Shown piece by piece: positions 24,591 through 33,777 of a stretch of DNA of 64,000 nt. The stretch spans positions 6,138,001 to 6,202,000 of the forward strand of contig OZ252053.1 in NCBI GenBank assembly GCA_965247965.1. Direction: 5' to 3'. The stretch is from UBA7328 sp965247965. GTDB lineage: Bacteria > Bacteroidota > Bacteroidia > Chitinophagales > Saprospiraceae. Each line of letters starts with the position of its first letter. Positions within the stretch are counted from its first letter, which is position 1. A model generated the notes under the pieces. That model did no database searches. It was given only the letters and a program-made list of their open reading frames with translations, and was not told the origin of the DNA. The translations under genes and the position numbers were made by a program.

Positions 24591-26612
24591 TTAACCAATT
24601 GTGGATCCATAACCTCTGATCATATTGACGTGTCCCTGCGCATTTTCCAGGACTCCGATTAATTCTGTGCCTTGCATACGGAATACTACTTGTCCTCCGC
24701 CTGCGTATGGGGCTGCCATCTTTAAGAACTCACCCATGCGCTCGAATGGGATTACCGCCTCGCGGCCTGATGGATTGTCGCCGAGGATGGCGTGGACGGG
24801 GCCGGTGGTGATGAGGCCACGTGCTCCTGTGGTGGCTCCTGTGGTGGCTCCTGGGGTGGGCACCTGGAATCCGAGTAGGCCATGAAATATCTCCTTAAAT
24901 GATTTCGCTCCACCAAATAGCTCGAGTTTTGGGAATAGGGGCTGTAATATTGTAGTTAAAAACCATGCTGCTGCAGCAGCAGCTATTAGCTTCGCAATCA
25001 GCTGTTTTAATCCCTGTATTATTGCATCAAATATATTACCGCCGTTGACAAATGCATTTGCCATTCCCTGAAACAGGCCTACAGTGGCATCGACTACTAC
25101 ATTCCAATTATGAACTACAGTATCTCGAATTTGATCAAATTTTTCAATTATAGTATCTACGTAGCCAATAATCTGAGATGCCATTGTACGCTGCTGATCG
25201 GCAATGCTTGTAAATACGCCAGCGAATCCTACACCTATTTGTGAAACTGCTGATGGTATAGTCCCAATTAATTGATAAAATTCAGTATTCAGAGGCCTGG
25301 GAGTGCCCGTGGTGGTGGGCGTATCTGGTGGAACGTCAGGTTTTGGTAACTTAGGTTTTGGTAACGCTATATTGAGACCAAGGAAGACAGTGAGCCAATC
25401 CTCAATGTCCTTCTTGTTTTGGCGCAGGACGTCCCCGAATGATACCCAGCCTGTAGTTGTTTTCTTTATTGCCTTCAGGTTTATCATCCATGCCCTTGCC
25501 ATCGTCCCAGCCTGACCTGGTAGCTTTGCCATTATCTTAACCAGGGGCAAGAATAGTAGGATAAATTGCATAATATTACTTTTAATATATATAAACGCAG
25601 ATGCCAAGCCGAGGCTAATAATAAGCCATTTACTAAAAAGAAAAAGAACCCTTTTCGTAGTAATACTTAGGAGCTTCATGGCCACGGTTATGGTGGTTAC
25701 AAATTTTACAAGCTGAGCACCCACCAGGACCATCGGGCCTATTATGGCCGAGAGTAGAGCAAACTTTATGTAATTTTCTTGCGTCTCTGGCTTAAGTGAC
25801 TTGAATTTATTAAGCAGTTTGGCGATTGTGTCACTTAGTGATTTTAGTCTTGCTTTCAAGTCAAGAGTAATTACAATAGCCTCGCCCATTTCTGCCCACG
25901 CTATGGATACATTATCTTTAAATGTACTGAGGACACCGCCGAGGGTCTCTGCCAGTTTTTTAGTTCCTTCGTGAAACTTTCCGCCCTCTGATGTAGTTTT
26001 CCTGAATGCCTCATCCAGTATAGCAAAACTAATTTTACCTTCCTTGGCTAATTTTAAAATTTGATCAGTGGCAACCCCCATGCTATCGGCCAGGAGATTA
26101 ATAATCGGAACACCATTATTAATAAATTGGCGTAAGTCTCTAGTCATCACCCTACCTTCGGCAGCGGCCTGGCCAAAAGCTACCGCCACATTGTCCATAT
26201 TAGCGCCAGTAAGTGCCGCAATATCACCGAGCCTGCGTGTAGTCTGAAAAGCGGCATCGGCACTAAGGCCAAACCCAATAAGTGTATTATTTACTTTGAC
26301 GAGCTCATCGAGTCTAAAAGGTGTAACGGAAGCAAACTGGACTAAACGCTCAAAGGCAATCGCACCTTTTTTAGCACTACCGGTCAAGACGTCAAGCTGG
26401 ACTTGTAACCTTTCAAATTTAATCCTAGCGGCAAGAGCAGTAGCACCAAAAGCAACTATCGGGAGGGTGAAATTGTGAGTAAGATCTGATCCGAACCGGC
26501 TCATCTTGCGCGAAAGTGTATTGAGCCGTCTTTCGACCCTATTGATGGCTTTGTCAAACTTTGAAAGTTTGGCCCCTATTACTACATTGAGTTCTGCTAG
26601 TCTCCTCGCCAT
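24591..26612 (-). CDS. Phage tail tape measure protein
   Basis: The 673-residue protein has a basic, helical N-terminus (FDKAINRVERRLNTLSRKMS) and the tape measure core motif around residues 85-190 (FASVTPFRLDELVKVNNTL, GANMDNVAVAFGQAAAEGRVMTRDLRQ). Hydrophobic stretches follow in the middle (residues ~280-365), with a C-terminal MRGYGSTIG-type end. Its length sets tail length; at 0.15 nm per residue this points to a ~100-nm tail. The two overlapping chaperone frames upstream confirm the assignment. Confidence 0.88.
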   Translation of the reverse strand: MARRLAELNVVIGAKLSKFDKAINRVERRLNTLSRKMSRFGSDLTHNFTLPIVAFGATALAARIKFERLQVQLDVLTGSAKKGAIAFERLVQFASVTPFRLDELVKVNNTLIGFGLSADAAFQTTRRLGDIAALTGANMDNVAVAFGQAAAEGRVMTRDLRQFINNGVPIINLLADSMGVATDQILKLAKEGKISFAILDEAFRKTTSEGGKFHEGTKKLAETLGGVLSTFKDNVSIAWAEMGEAIVITLDLKARLKSLSDTIAKLLNKFKSLKPETQENYIKFALLSAIIGPMVLVGAQLVKFVTTITVAMKLLSITTKRVLFLFSKWLIISLGLASAFIYIKSNIMQFILLFLPLVKIMAKLPGQAGTMARAWMINLKAIKKTTTGWVSFGDVLRQNKKDIEDWLTVFLGLNIALPKPKLPKPDVPPDTPTTTGTPRPLNTEFYQLIGTIPSAVSQIGVGFAGVFTSIADQQRTMASQIIGYVDTIIEKFDQIRDTVVHNWNVVVDATVGLFQGMANAFVNGGNIFDAIIQGLKQLIAKLIAAAAAAWFLTTILQPLFPKLELFGGAKSFKEIFHGLLGFQVPTPGATTGATTGARGLITTGPVHAILGDNPSGREAVIPFERMGEFLKMAAPYAGGGQVVFRMQGTELIGVLENAQGHVNMIRGYGSTIG

Positions 26613-26622
26613 TATTTTCTTT

Positions 26623-27105
26623 TTAGCGAACGCCCGGAGGTCTTTCGGAGGCTCCGGGGATCGCGTCTCCTGTTATTTTTAAGTTGGTTCCTAATTTTTC
26701 GTTTCTTTCTTTGATCTCTTTTCTTATATGTGCTCTCACGGCTTCGAGTGTTTTTTTATCCATACGCCCTGATCGCTTTCGTCTTTTGTCAGACGCCAAA
26801 GGCAAAATATCCTGTGGTTGTACCTTTTGCTTAGTCCAAAGATTGACCAGGACGGTGACGAAGTGTCTCGGTATCTCTAAATGATACTCCAGCCATCCTT
26901 CGATCTGTATCATGAGCTCATCAAAAGGCAGGTGCCAAAAGTCGTCTGTGCTGCGGCTCATGCCTCCGCAAAATATCCGGTATAGCCCTTCGACCACCGG
27001 ATCGTCGGCGGCTGAAGGGCTTCCTAGTTTTTTCCCGTCGCCTCTTCCGGCACGGCCTCCTCCCGGGGATCGCCAGTCGCAATGCCGAAAAAGCCGAATA
27101 CCCAT
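26623..27105 (-). CDS. Tail assembly chaperone GT extension (made by -1 frameshift)
   Basis: This frame is probably translated only as a fusion to the upstream chaperone: the real part begins after the slippery site at 27027-27033 and reads LGSPSAADDPVVEGLYRIF, with a basic C-terminus. The nominal residues before that overlap the first frame and are not meaningful. In lambda-like tails the short form (G) and long form (GT) coat the tape measure and bring in the tail tube protein. Confidence 0.75.
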   Translation of the reverse strand: MGIRLFRHCDWRSPGGGRAGRGDGKKLGSPSAADDPVVEGLYRIFCGGMSRSTDDFWHLPFDELMIQIEGWLEYHLEIPRHFVTVLVNLWTKQKVQPQDILPLASDKRRKRSGRMDKKTLEAVRAHIRKEIKERNEKLGTNLKITGDAIPGASERPPGVR

Positions 27106-27356
27106 TCGGTCAACTCACCGAATACATTAAAATCAGCGCCTACGATCTCGTCGATCTTATCCGGTGTCATGCTGGCCTTATCGTCAGCATTATTAATGCC
27201 GAGACATATCAATGAGTATATGCCTCCGATCTCGTCTTCGGCTATGTATTCTCCTATACGACCAAATGAAAATCCCTTGTCGCGCAAAAACTTACTGACA
27301 CCATATAGGGTGATCTTAAATGGATAGTCTGTACCGCCTATATTAATGTGCTTCAT
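27024..27356 (-). CDS. Tail assembly chaperone (G)
   Basis: This 110-residue protein starts MKHINIGGTDYPFKITLYGV, typical for the tail assembly chaperone of Bacteroidota and Firmicutes siphoviruses, and ends in an acidic tail. It overlaps the tail tube gene by 4 bp. It is the short product of the frameshift pair upstream of the tape measure. Confidence 0.75.
   Translation of the reverse strand: MKHINIGGTDYPFKITLYGVSKFLRDKGFSFGRIGEYIAEDEIGGIYSLICLGINNADDKASMTPDKIDEIVGADFNVFGELTEWVFGFFGIATGDPREEAVPEEATGKN
27027..27033 (-). other. Programmed -1 frameshift heptamer A_AAA_AAC
   Basis: In the first frame the codons are GGA AAA AAC TAG. Slipping back one base at A_AAA_AAC continues as CTA GGA AGC CCT in the GT frame. 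The site lies directly before the stop codon, as in many tail chaperone pairs. Confidence 0.8.
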
Positions 27357-27769
27357 GATGTTACCAGTCCTTTAGTAGGTGCGTCTGTACCTTGAAGGGT
27401 ACAGGAGTATGAAGCTGATTCGCCAAAGTTGCCTGCATTGATACTGAGATTAGACACCAGCACATTGCCGGTGTACCTGGTGTCGCCGCTGGTAGCGGTC
27501 GCAAACTCAATTGCGAATGAGGTATCAGCGGCCAATTCCGTGTAGAAATCATCACCAGATACCGTCGCATCCATTGCATAGAGGGCCGCAATACTGATAG
27601 ACCACGTCTTTTTGCCGCCTTTATAGGTAGCCCACCCTGCACTGTCTTTGCAGAGGATCTCTGTGAGTTCGTTAGAAAATTCTATGTCGGTCTGCGTCGC
27701 GCATCCGACTGCCGTGCCGCCTCTGAATACTGTGAGTATACCGGCGGGTATTTCTCCTACTGTTGCCAT
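27353..27769 (-). CDS. Major tail (tube) protein
   Basis: The 138-residue protein begins VGEIPAGILTVFRGGTAVGC and has the beta pattern of TP901-1-type tail tube proteins (CKDSAGWATYKGGKKTWSIS; YTGNVLVSNLSINAGNFGES). Its position before the chaperone pair and tape measure supports this. Confidence 0.78.
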   Translation of the reverse strand: MATVGEIPAGILTVFRGGTAVGCATQTDIEFSNELTEILCKDSAGWATYKGGKKTWSISIAALYAMDATVSGDDFYTELAADTSFAIEFATATSGDTRYTGNVLVSNLSINAGNFGESASYSCTLQGTDAPTKGLVTS

Positions 27770-27797
27770 GATTTTGGTATTTTATGTGTATTAATTA

Positions 27798-28007
27798 TTA
27801 TTCATTTTTAGGTGGTAATCCAGAGCTTTTCCTGCCCTTGACGATCACCTTTTTTGTTTCTGCATCGATCACCTGTACCCTATCTCCATACGTATCTAAT
27901 ACTTCCTGAAATCGATTAGTGCGTATCCACCGGCCAGGCTCTAAATCCTTACCCATGTGTTTTATCTTTTTGAGCACTTCGACCCTATAATTTGATTTCC
28001 ATTCCAT
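27798..28007 (-). CDS. Small hypothetical protein in tail module
   Basis: This 69-residue basic protein has SH3-like spacing (YRVEVLKKIKHMGKDLEPGR) and lies 2 bp from the tail terminator gene. No family is recognised. Confidence 0.5.
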   Translation of the reverse strand: MEWKSNYRVEVLKKIKHMGKDLEPGRWIRTNRFQEVLDTYGDRVQVIDAETKKVIVKGRKSSGLPPKNE

Positions 28008-28009
28008 TG

Positions 28010-28414
28010 CTATCTGTTTATTTGCATTGTAAAATTTAGCGGCGTGATGTACGCCTCGGTTTCTTTGTGATACTCCTGGGGATCTTGTCCATCGTATCGT
28101 ATAAAATTGACGTTGAATGTCTCAATCACACCAGGTTTTGATTTGGCCAGGGCTGTCCTTATTTTTTCAGCCAGGTCAAATAGATATATTATACCCTTGT
28201 CTTCCTTAGTCATTAAATTGACCTGTATACTCACCATATCCTGTATGTGAAAATGTGAGTCCTTAGCGTAGAATGTCTCGACTGCCTGGCGAAAGACCAG
28301 GTAAGGCATATCGAGGTCTGGGAGTAGATTGACATTGCCTATGCGGTCGGCTATGATGGCCGTCACCGGGGCGTCGTTGCTGAGTAGGTTGTATATTATT
28401 TTTGAGTAGTTCAT
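28010..28414 (-). CDS. Tail terminator/completion protein (DUF3168-like)
   Basis: The 134-residue protein begins with YSKIIYNLLSNDAPVTAII, a pattern typical of the gpU/DUF3168 group that caps the tail tube. The centre (DMVSIQVNLMTKEDKGIIYL) also fits. It is placed between the gp10-like protein and the tail tube protein. Confidence 0.65.
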   Translation of the reverse strand: MNYSKIIYNLLSNDAPVTAIIADRIGNVNLLPDLDMPYLVFRQAVETFYAKDSHFHIQDMVSIQVNLMTKEDKGIIYLFDLAEKIRTALAKSKPGVIETFNVNFIRYDGQDPQEYHKETEAYITPLNFTMQINR

Positions 28415-28442
28415 ACCCCTAAATCCCCTAAAGGGGACTTTT

Positions 28443-28943
28443 TTATTTTTCCAGTAGTTTTCTAAATGCTTTTATTGAATTTTCTAATACTGCACTCCTG
28501 GTACTGCTCCATGTGGTTTTTATAATAGTGTCCAGTCCATCCACCAAATGAGCATACCAACCATCTACTTTACTGCGTGTACTGAATATCCCATTCGGAT
28601 TACGCCACGCCCTTTTTGGCCCGATAAAAATGGCTTTCATTTTAGAGGATCCTCTGAAAGTCAATTTCTTAAACGATCTGCCCAAATTACCTGGATGATA
28701 TTCTGCTACTACATTACCAAAACCCCTGGGGGCTCTTTTTCTGCTAAATAATTTAGGTGTACTGTATCGCTTTACCACCCGGTCTGCCCTCGGCGGAGCG
28801 GCCTGCACAGCAGCCAAATATGGCTTAGATGCCTGAGTGAATATGCGCTGTACTGTCCTGTCATCAAACTTGCGCACGAGTCCTTGTAGCTCTTTTTCGA
28901 GTTTTACTCTTTCTGACTTAGGTATGTGTAGGCTTATCTCCAT
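28443..28943 (-). CDS. HK97 gp10-like tail/neck protein
   Basis: The 166-residue protein is basic and begins with a helix followed by KFDDRTVQRIFTQASKPYLA, as in HK97 gp10-type tail completion proteins. Order in the head-tail block supports it. Confidence 0.65.
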   Translation of the reverse strand: MEISLHIPKSERVKLEKELQGLVRKFDDRTVQRIFTQASKPYLAAVQAAPPRADRVVKRYSTPKLFSRKRAPRGFGNVVAEYHPGNLGRSFKKLTFRGSSKMKAIFIGPKRAWRNPNGIFSTRSKVDGWYAHLVDGLDTIIKTTWSSTRSAVLENSIKAFRKLLEK

Positions 28944-28947
28944 TAAC

Positions 28948-29340
28948 TCAATCTTTCAGTATATCACAATACAATTCCAAAAAAGTATCTCTGCCCACTT
29001 CCCTGCTGCCCTCGATGTTGTACGTATCCCCACTGTACACGACTTTCCAATTTCCATCCAGAGCATCCAGTCCCTGATTGCGCACGGTGATGGTCAGGAT
29101 CTGGCTCAGATTCAATCTATCGCCTTCCATACCTTCGGATGGTACTCCATATACTACCTTTGCCCTTACCTGGATGGTGGTGCCGTCTGTCTTTATCCAC
29201 GATCCACTTGCCTCTCTGACAGGTGTACCATCAGGCACCAGGTCAACTAGTCTATCTAATTCTGACGGATCGATGTGGTGCCGATATGTTGCTTCGACTC
29301 CTGTCACCAGCTCAGTACGAGTGCTTTTCCCTCTCCTCAT
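28948..29340 (-). CDS. Head-tail adaptor (head closure) protein
   Basis: This 130-residue protein has a beta-rich second half (GTTIQVRAKVVYGVPSEGME; GNWKVVYSGDTYNIEGSRE) that matches the head-tail joining family. It sits 8 bp from the connector gene. Confidence 0.62.
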   Translation of the reverse strand: MRRGKSTRTELVTGVEATYRHHIDPSELDRLVDLVPDGTPVREASGSWIKTDGTTIQVRAKVVYGVPSEGMEGDRLNLSQILTITVRNQGLDALDGNWKVVYSGDTYNIEGSREVGRDTFLELYCDILKD

Positions 29341-29347
29341 TCCAGTT

Positions 29348-29932
29348 TTAAATTGTCGGCATTCTATCCATCTTCAGTATGCGCTCTGCTATGCTCATTT
29401 TTTCTGCCACATGATTGTACCGTGCGCCGTACCATTCGGATACTAAATAATACATGGTACGTCTATACAATTCTGGTACAGTCGCGTATCCCTCCACTGC
29501 GGCCTTGTATCCTACGTCGAGGCGGATGACCACGTGTGTATCGTCCTTTACATCTGGCAGAGTCACATCACTATTGTAACATAGTCGCTCCTGTGTGCGA
29601 CTGGTATCCAGGAAGTAGTTAGTCGCTGCGAGTGTCTGTGCTGCTCCTGCGGTATCCGTATACTTGACACTGACAATGCCACGTACCGGCCTCACCCAAA
29701 AGTCAACATATGTATAATCTATCGGGTGAAAACCAAATCTCCTTCCTTCTATTACTGCCTCTTGCAGATATATCTTATTGTGTCTTTCGATCACGTCCCT
29801 GGCTTCGGCGATAAGATTGTCGATAAGGGTATCGTCATCGGTAAACGTATCGCGTACAGACAGGTACTTTTTAGCATCTGCCCTGCTGAGGATCACCGGA
29901 GTAGTCGCTCGTGATATAAGGCGTAAATGCAT
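29348..29932 (-). CDS. Head-tail connector, gp6-like
   Basis: The 194-residue protein contains the family start motif VILSRADAKKYLSV, then DDDTLIDNLIAEARDVIERH, and a C-terminal helix YRRTMYYLVSEWYGARYN. These features identify the gp6-like connector that forms a ring below the portal. Confidence 0.78.
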   Translation of the reverse strand: MHLRLISRATTPVILSRADAKKYLSVRDTFTDDDTLIDNLIAEARDVIERHNKIYLQEAVIEGRRFGFHPIDYTYVDFWVRPVRGIVSVKYTDTAGAAQTLAATNYFLDTSRTQERLCYNSDVTLPDVKDDTHVVIRLDVGYKAAVEGYATVPELYRRTMYYLVSEWYGARYNHVAEKMSIAERILKMDRMPTI

Positions 29933-29934
29933 TA

Positions 29935-30126
29935 TTACTTTTTAGCAGATAAGGTCTTTGCAGGTGCCTTTTCAGCAGGTGCCTTTTCAGCCCATTTAGA
30001 ACTAATCATTTCCGTTATTATCTCTGAGTCAGCCGTCAGATTTACAATATCGCCTGCGTGATAACCCATTCGGTATTTGCCTGTCGGAGTTTTCAAAAAC
30101 TTGATTCGCTTTGTTATTTTTGCCAT
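29935..30126 (-). CDS. Small head-region protein with APAEK repeats
   Basis: This 63-residue protein starts AKITKRIKFLKTPTGKYRMG and ends with a short repeat AEKAPAEKAPAK. It sits between the capsid and connector genes, where small head proteins of unknown role are common. Confidence 0.6.
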   Translation of the reverse strand: MAKITKRIKFLKTPTGKYRMGYHAGDIVNLTADSEIITEMISSKWAEKAPAEKAPAKTLSAKK

Positions 30127-30147
30127 ATCTCTATTTTTTAGAATAAG

Positions 30148-30176
30148 AAGCCTCCCGATCTTACACGGGAGGATTC
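30148..30176 (-). terminator. Intrinsic terminator-like hairpin after the capsid gene
   Basis: GCCTCCCG and CGGGAGG arms (11-bp stem with one mismatch, 8-nt loop) lie 23 bp after the capsid stop. On the leftward transcript the hairpin is followed by CTTCTTATTC, a weak U-rich tail. It probably lowers expression of the downstream genes relative to capsid. Confidence 0.55.
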
Positions 30177-30198
30177 TAGCATCATCAACTAAAAATTA

Positions 30199-31524
30199 TT
30201 ATGTTATATCCGCATCTTTTACCACTGCGAATGCTTCGTCGTGACGGAAAGCTGTATCCCACCAACTGTTGACCACTACTCTCAATGTGGCTTTAAGTGC
30301 CTGAGTGGCATCGTCCAGTACTATATCATATCCGCCAAACTGCGCTATGATCGCTGTGGAGAATACTCCGAAGACAATAGCATGAAGGCTAGTACCAGAT
30401 CCCTTAGTCAGATTGCTGGGTATCTGAGTAGTCACGAATGCACGATAACCGTTAAGGAAGTTACCGTCCCATACAAACAGGCCACTACCGGCGTCCGTCT
30501 TAGTCAGCTTGAGCTTAGCACGTACACCTGGAGTGGTGACATATGCCATATCGCCTACATCCGCATTGTCGATAGCGACTTCTTTTTCGAGATTAATAAG
30601 GTGATCTCTAAGAGGTGCACCACCATTAGCACCGATGGACACTACACCGACATTGGTGAGGCTCAGGATACCAGTAAGCGGATCGGCAACACCACCATCG
30701 CCACCATTCCAAAAGTCAGAATCAAGTAGCTCTTTTTGCGATCTACGCAACTCGTCTATGATATACTGATCACCGGTGATGCCCTGGAACAACCATTGCT
30801 TACCCAGATCGGTATAAGATCCCATACGGTGTGGGGTGATGTGCAATTTGTCAGTGGCAGTCTGAGTATTGGCATTATCATCGAATTGACCCTCCCAGGC
30901 AGAGGTGAGGGTATTGGTGATCCGAGGTACATCGAGATTGCCAGTAAGTCCTCTAAACACGGTCGCGCCTAACTCTTCGGCGAGTAATGTGGGAGTGAGT
31001 GCTGTGATAGGAGTGCGAAATAAATCTAAAGGCACAAAATCCGATCCCTCGTTTCCTGATTCCGCACCGGTCGTGACTTTCACTAACACCGAGGGTAGAC
31101 CTACGCCATATATATCTACTCCATTTTTCTTAGCCTCTTCCTCGGCCATTTGGTGGGCTTCCGCTTCGGCACCATCCAGCTTTTTATTTTTACCGGTGAG
31201 GTGCAGGATTGCTTTTGAAATCGAATATGATTTCTGCAAATCGCGAATATTACCGGCCTCGCCCTGGCGCGGCGCGGTGTCTCTCATGATAGTCGGGGCT
31301 GTGGTCATTTGGTCACCTGCACTATCTAGGAATCTTTGTTTTTGCTTTTGCAAAAACTTAATTTCCGTTTCTAAGTCGTCAAGGTCTTTATCCAACCCAA
31401 ATGCAAGATGGACCTCGTCTTCGGTAGTCTCATAATCTGTAACAGATTGCTTTTTCAGCAATCCTTCGAGGGCGTCCTTTTTTTGCGCCCGTTGCTCTGT
31501 CAGGAGCTCTAGTTTTTTAAACAT
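30199..31524 (-). CDS. HK97-type major capsid protein
   Basis: The 441-residue protein has an N-terminal coiled-coil delta region (residues 1-70, FKKLELLTEQRAQKKDALEG), a linker, and the HK97 capsid fold. Characteristic segments are FVPLDLFRTPITALTPTLLA, the Gly/Asn-rich loop with NGGDGGVADPLTGIL, and a C-terminal AFAVVKDADIT. The delta region is probably removed by the prohead protease encoded upstream. Confidence 0.88.
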   Translation of the reverse strand: MFKKLELLTEQRAQKKDALEGLLKKQSVTDYETTEDEVHLAFGLDKDLDDLETEIKFLQKQKQRFLDSAGDQMTTAPTIMRDTAPRQGEAGNIRDLQKSYSISKAILHLTGKNKKLDGAEAEAHQMAEEEAKKNGVDIYGVGLPSVLVKVTTGAESGNEGSDFVPLDLFRTPITALTPTLLAEELGATVFRGLTGNLDVPRITNTLTSAWEGQFDDNANTQTATDKLHITPHRMGSYTDLGKQWLFQGITGDQYIIDELRRSQKELLDSDFWNGGDGGVADPLTGILSLTNVGVVSIGANGGAPLRDHLINLEKEVAIDNADVGDMAYVTTPGVRAKLKLTKTDAGSGLFVWDGNFLNGYRAFVTTQIPSNLTKGSGTSLHAIVFGVFSTAIIAQFGGYDIVLDDATQALKATLRVVVNSWWDTAFRHDEAFAVVKDADIT

Positions 31525-32327
31525 CGCTCAAAATTTTTGCGTTTAAGAAATGACAGATGAGCAAGTCGAGCGAAATCCTCATCTATACTTTTTGCTTCGT
31601 CACCCTCCGTGTCCGGTAGGGCATTTTCAGTAGAGCGATGCGTAGAATGGGTATCTGGTTTTATATGTGTTTTTATGTATTCGTCCACGTTTGTGTGAAA
31701 TGACTTTCTCAAGGCATTTGGATTCATGGGTATGTCCACAATGGAAAACTCTACAAGCTCTGCCAAATCAAAATACAGGTGACCTGTATCCTCACCATCG
31801 TGCTCAACTCCCATGTGAGCTTTGTGCAGAATATAGCCCACACTCGTAGCATTCAGTGTGCCAAAATCAACTTTCTTTTTTATCTTACTGGCAAGAGGGT
31901 TTATGTCTTCTGGCTCGAACCGATTAAAGCCTATCAGCTTTCCATCCTCTATCATCACCTTGGCAGGGCCAAGTATCCTGTCAGGATCAGATACCAACTC
32001 TCCATTACTGCCCATCTTATGCATATACAGGCATAGACCATTCTTGTTGAAATTTTTTATATCCCATGCCTCTGCTGGCACTACATCCCCCCCACGATCT
32101 GGCGTATTGTCGGAAATTACCCAGCGATACCATTCGACACCGTCTTTGTCTTTTATGATCGATTTTTGACTATCGTTAGATACTTGTTGCCACACTTTGT
32201 ACTTTTCTGGCAGTAGTCCACCTTTATTGTTTTCTTCTATTTTGTCGAACATATCTATCTGCATGCCAGGGACTGAAACAGGCTCAGAAAACTCTTGCCC
32301 AGATACTGTCATTAATGCTTTACTCAT
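31509..32327 (-). CDS. HK97-type prohead protease
   Basis: This 272-residue serine protease matures the prohead. It shows SDNTPDRGGDVVPAEAW, a candidate catalytic His in LYMHKMG, the catalytic Ser in LNATSVGYIL, and the family motif VEFSIVDIPMNPNALRKS. It overlaps both the portal gene (8 bp) and the capsid gene (16 bp). Confidence 0.85.
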   Translation of the reverse strand: MSKALMTVSGQEFSEPVSVPGMQIDMFDKIEENNKGGLLPEKYKVWQQVSNDSQKSIIKDKDGVEWYRWVISDNTPDRGGDVVPAEAWDIKNFNKNGLCLYMHKMGSNGELVSDPDRILGPAKVMIEDGKLIGFNRFEPEDINPLASKIKKKVDFGTLNATSVGYILHKAHMGVEHDGEDTGHLYFDLAELVEFSIVDIPMNPNALRKSFHTNVDEYIKTHIKPDTHSTHRSTENALPDTEGDEAKSIDEDFARLAHLSFLKRKNFERCLKN

Positions 32328-33675
32328 GATTTCCGTTTTGACGTTTTTCTAATATTTGCGGTTCGAGTCTTTGCCACATTCTTTCCATTTCCTGTATTTG
32401 TTTTGGAGTGAAGTTTGCCGTTCCCTCTGGGAATAAGCTGGATGGTTTACCATCCAAAATATTTTGGAGTGTGGTGAATCCCATCTGCACGAGGCGATTG
32501 TCGCCGTCGGCGAATGTGTTCATATCTTCGAGGCGCAGGACGTCGTTTTGAGTCATGACTCCCAGACTGAGTAAGGTCTGATATAGGTCTTTGCGGTCCT
32601 GGACTGATGCCTGGAGTAGTCCTTTGAAGTCAAATTTTACGAATAATTTCTCTTTGCCTATACGCTCGGATGGCCCGATTAATTTGTAGTTAAATTCCTG
32701 CTCGATCTTCCTGGCCAGGGGAATAATAGGGTATTGCATTTTTTCGATATTGTACTGCTCCAGGGTGTTGAAACTTTCGCCTTCCTTACTCCCCAGGTGG
32801 CCAGGTTTGAATCCCATAATGAGGGCTGTATCGTACAGTGACAAATTGCGCTGCTCCATAAATTGGAGGTCGCGGAATGGGACTTTGAGTTGTACATATT
32901 CCCCGCCTGCTTCGGTGAGACCAGTAGCGCCGATTTTGGTATACCCCTGATATGCCTTATTCCACTGCTCAATGACTTCATCCCTGGTCTGCTTGCGTAG
33001 GTTGCCGGCAAATTTGAGATAGCCAGACAGGAAGGTTCCCTTTTTCATTACGGTATTAAACATCTCCCTTCCGACCAGGCTTTCTTCAAAAGTCTTACGG
33101 GCAATAGATATCCTGGAATCAGCAACGAGTGTGAGCGGATCGATAATGATATCCATCAAATGGATCATATCTGCATAATGAAGGACTTCTTTGGTATTGT
33201 GATTTTTATAAATTTTTTGGCCATCTACGATTTTGACCGATACATATTCCGGATGCCATATATCCATATGGGTGGGACGATTCTCGAAGCTGCCATCGCG
33301 ACGGATAGCTGCATAGCCATTACCATAATCGAGCATAAAGCCGATCAAAGTTTTTATAAAATCAATTTGGCTGAGGTATGGGTGAGGGCGTTCTTTTATA
33401 AGGTAATAAAGTGGATGGTCATCTGCTTTCTGTCTGCCATTATCAGCAGATCTGTAAACGGAAAAAGGATTGCCAGAAATAAGAGAGGATATATGATCGC
33501 GGCAGTAGAAATATGCGGGCAAGCCTCTGACGGTACCAGGCTCTACCTTGCCGGTGACGCCGTATTGTTTCAGAAGTCTAAGTGCATCGCCATAACTTGT
33601 AATAGTTGCAGACGAGGTAGCCTTAGTTTGTGAATTACGAAATATTTTATTATTAAGGTGTTGCCACGCGTTCAT
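32320..33675 (-). CDS. HK97-type portal protein
   Basis: The 451-residue protein forms the dodecameric DNA channel of the head. It shows the family pattern: FYCRDHISSLISGNPFSVYR, HPLYYLIKERPHPYLSQIDF, LDYGNGYAAIRRDG and the wing/crown part SLYDTALIMGFKPGHLG. It is the first gene of the head module and is preceded by the 41-bp putative late promoter. Confidence 0.9.
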   Translation of the reverse strand: MNAWQHLNNKIFRNSQTKATSSATITSYGDALRLLKQYGVTGKVEPGTVRGLPAYFYCRDHISSLISGNPFSVYRSADNGRQKADDHPLYYLIKERPHPYLSQIDFIKTLIGFMLDYGNGYAAIRRDGSFENRPTHMDIWHPEYVSVKIVDGQKIYKNHNTKEVLHYADMIHLMDIIIDPLTLVADSRISIARKTFEESLVGREMFNTVMKKGTFLSGYLKFAGNLRKQTRDEVIEQWNKAYQGYTKIGATGLTEAGGEYVQLKVPFRDLQFMEQRNLSLYDTALIMGFKPGHLGSKEGESFNTLEQYNIEKMQYPIIPLARKIEQEFNYKLIGPSERIGKEKLFVKFDFKGLLQASVQDRKDLYQTLLSLGVMTQNDVLRLEDMNTFADGDNRLVQMGFTTLQNILDGKPSSLFPEGTANFTPKQIQEMERMWQRLEPQILEKRQNGNHE

Positions 33676-33702
33676 GACAACGAAATAAAGGGTGGATGGT
33701 CA

Positions 33703-33743
33703 GATTATGAAGCGGTTACCAAAATTGTGATAACAGAAAGATT
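33703..33743 (-). promoter_or_regulatory. Putative phage late promoter, copy 2
   Basis: Identical over 41 bp to 20916-20956. It lies 28 bp upstream of the portal start codon. Confidence 0.6.
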
Positions 33744-33777
33744 GTGGGGCGGAATGCTTCTTGGGCGTCATTATTAA

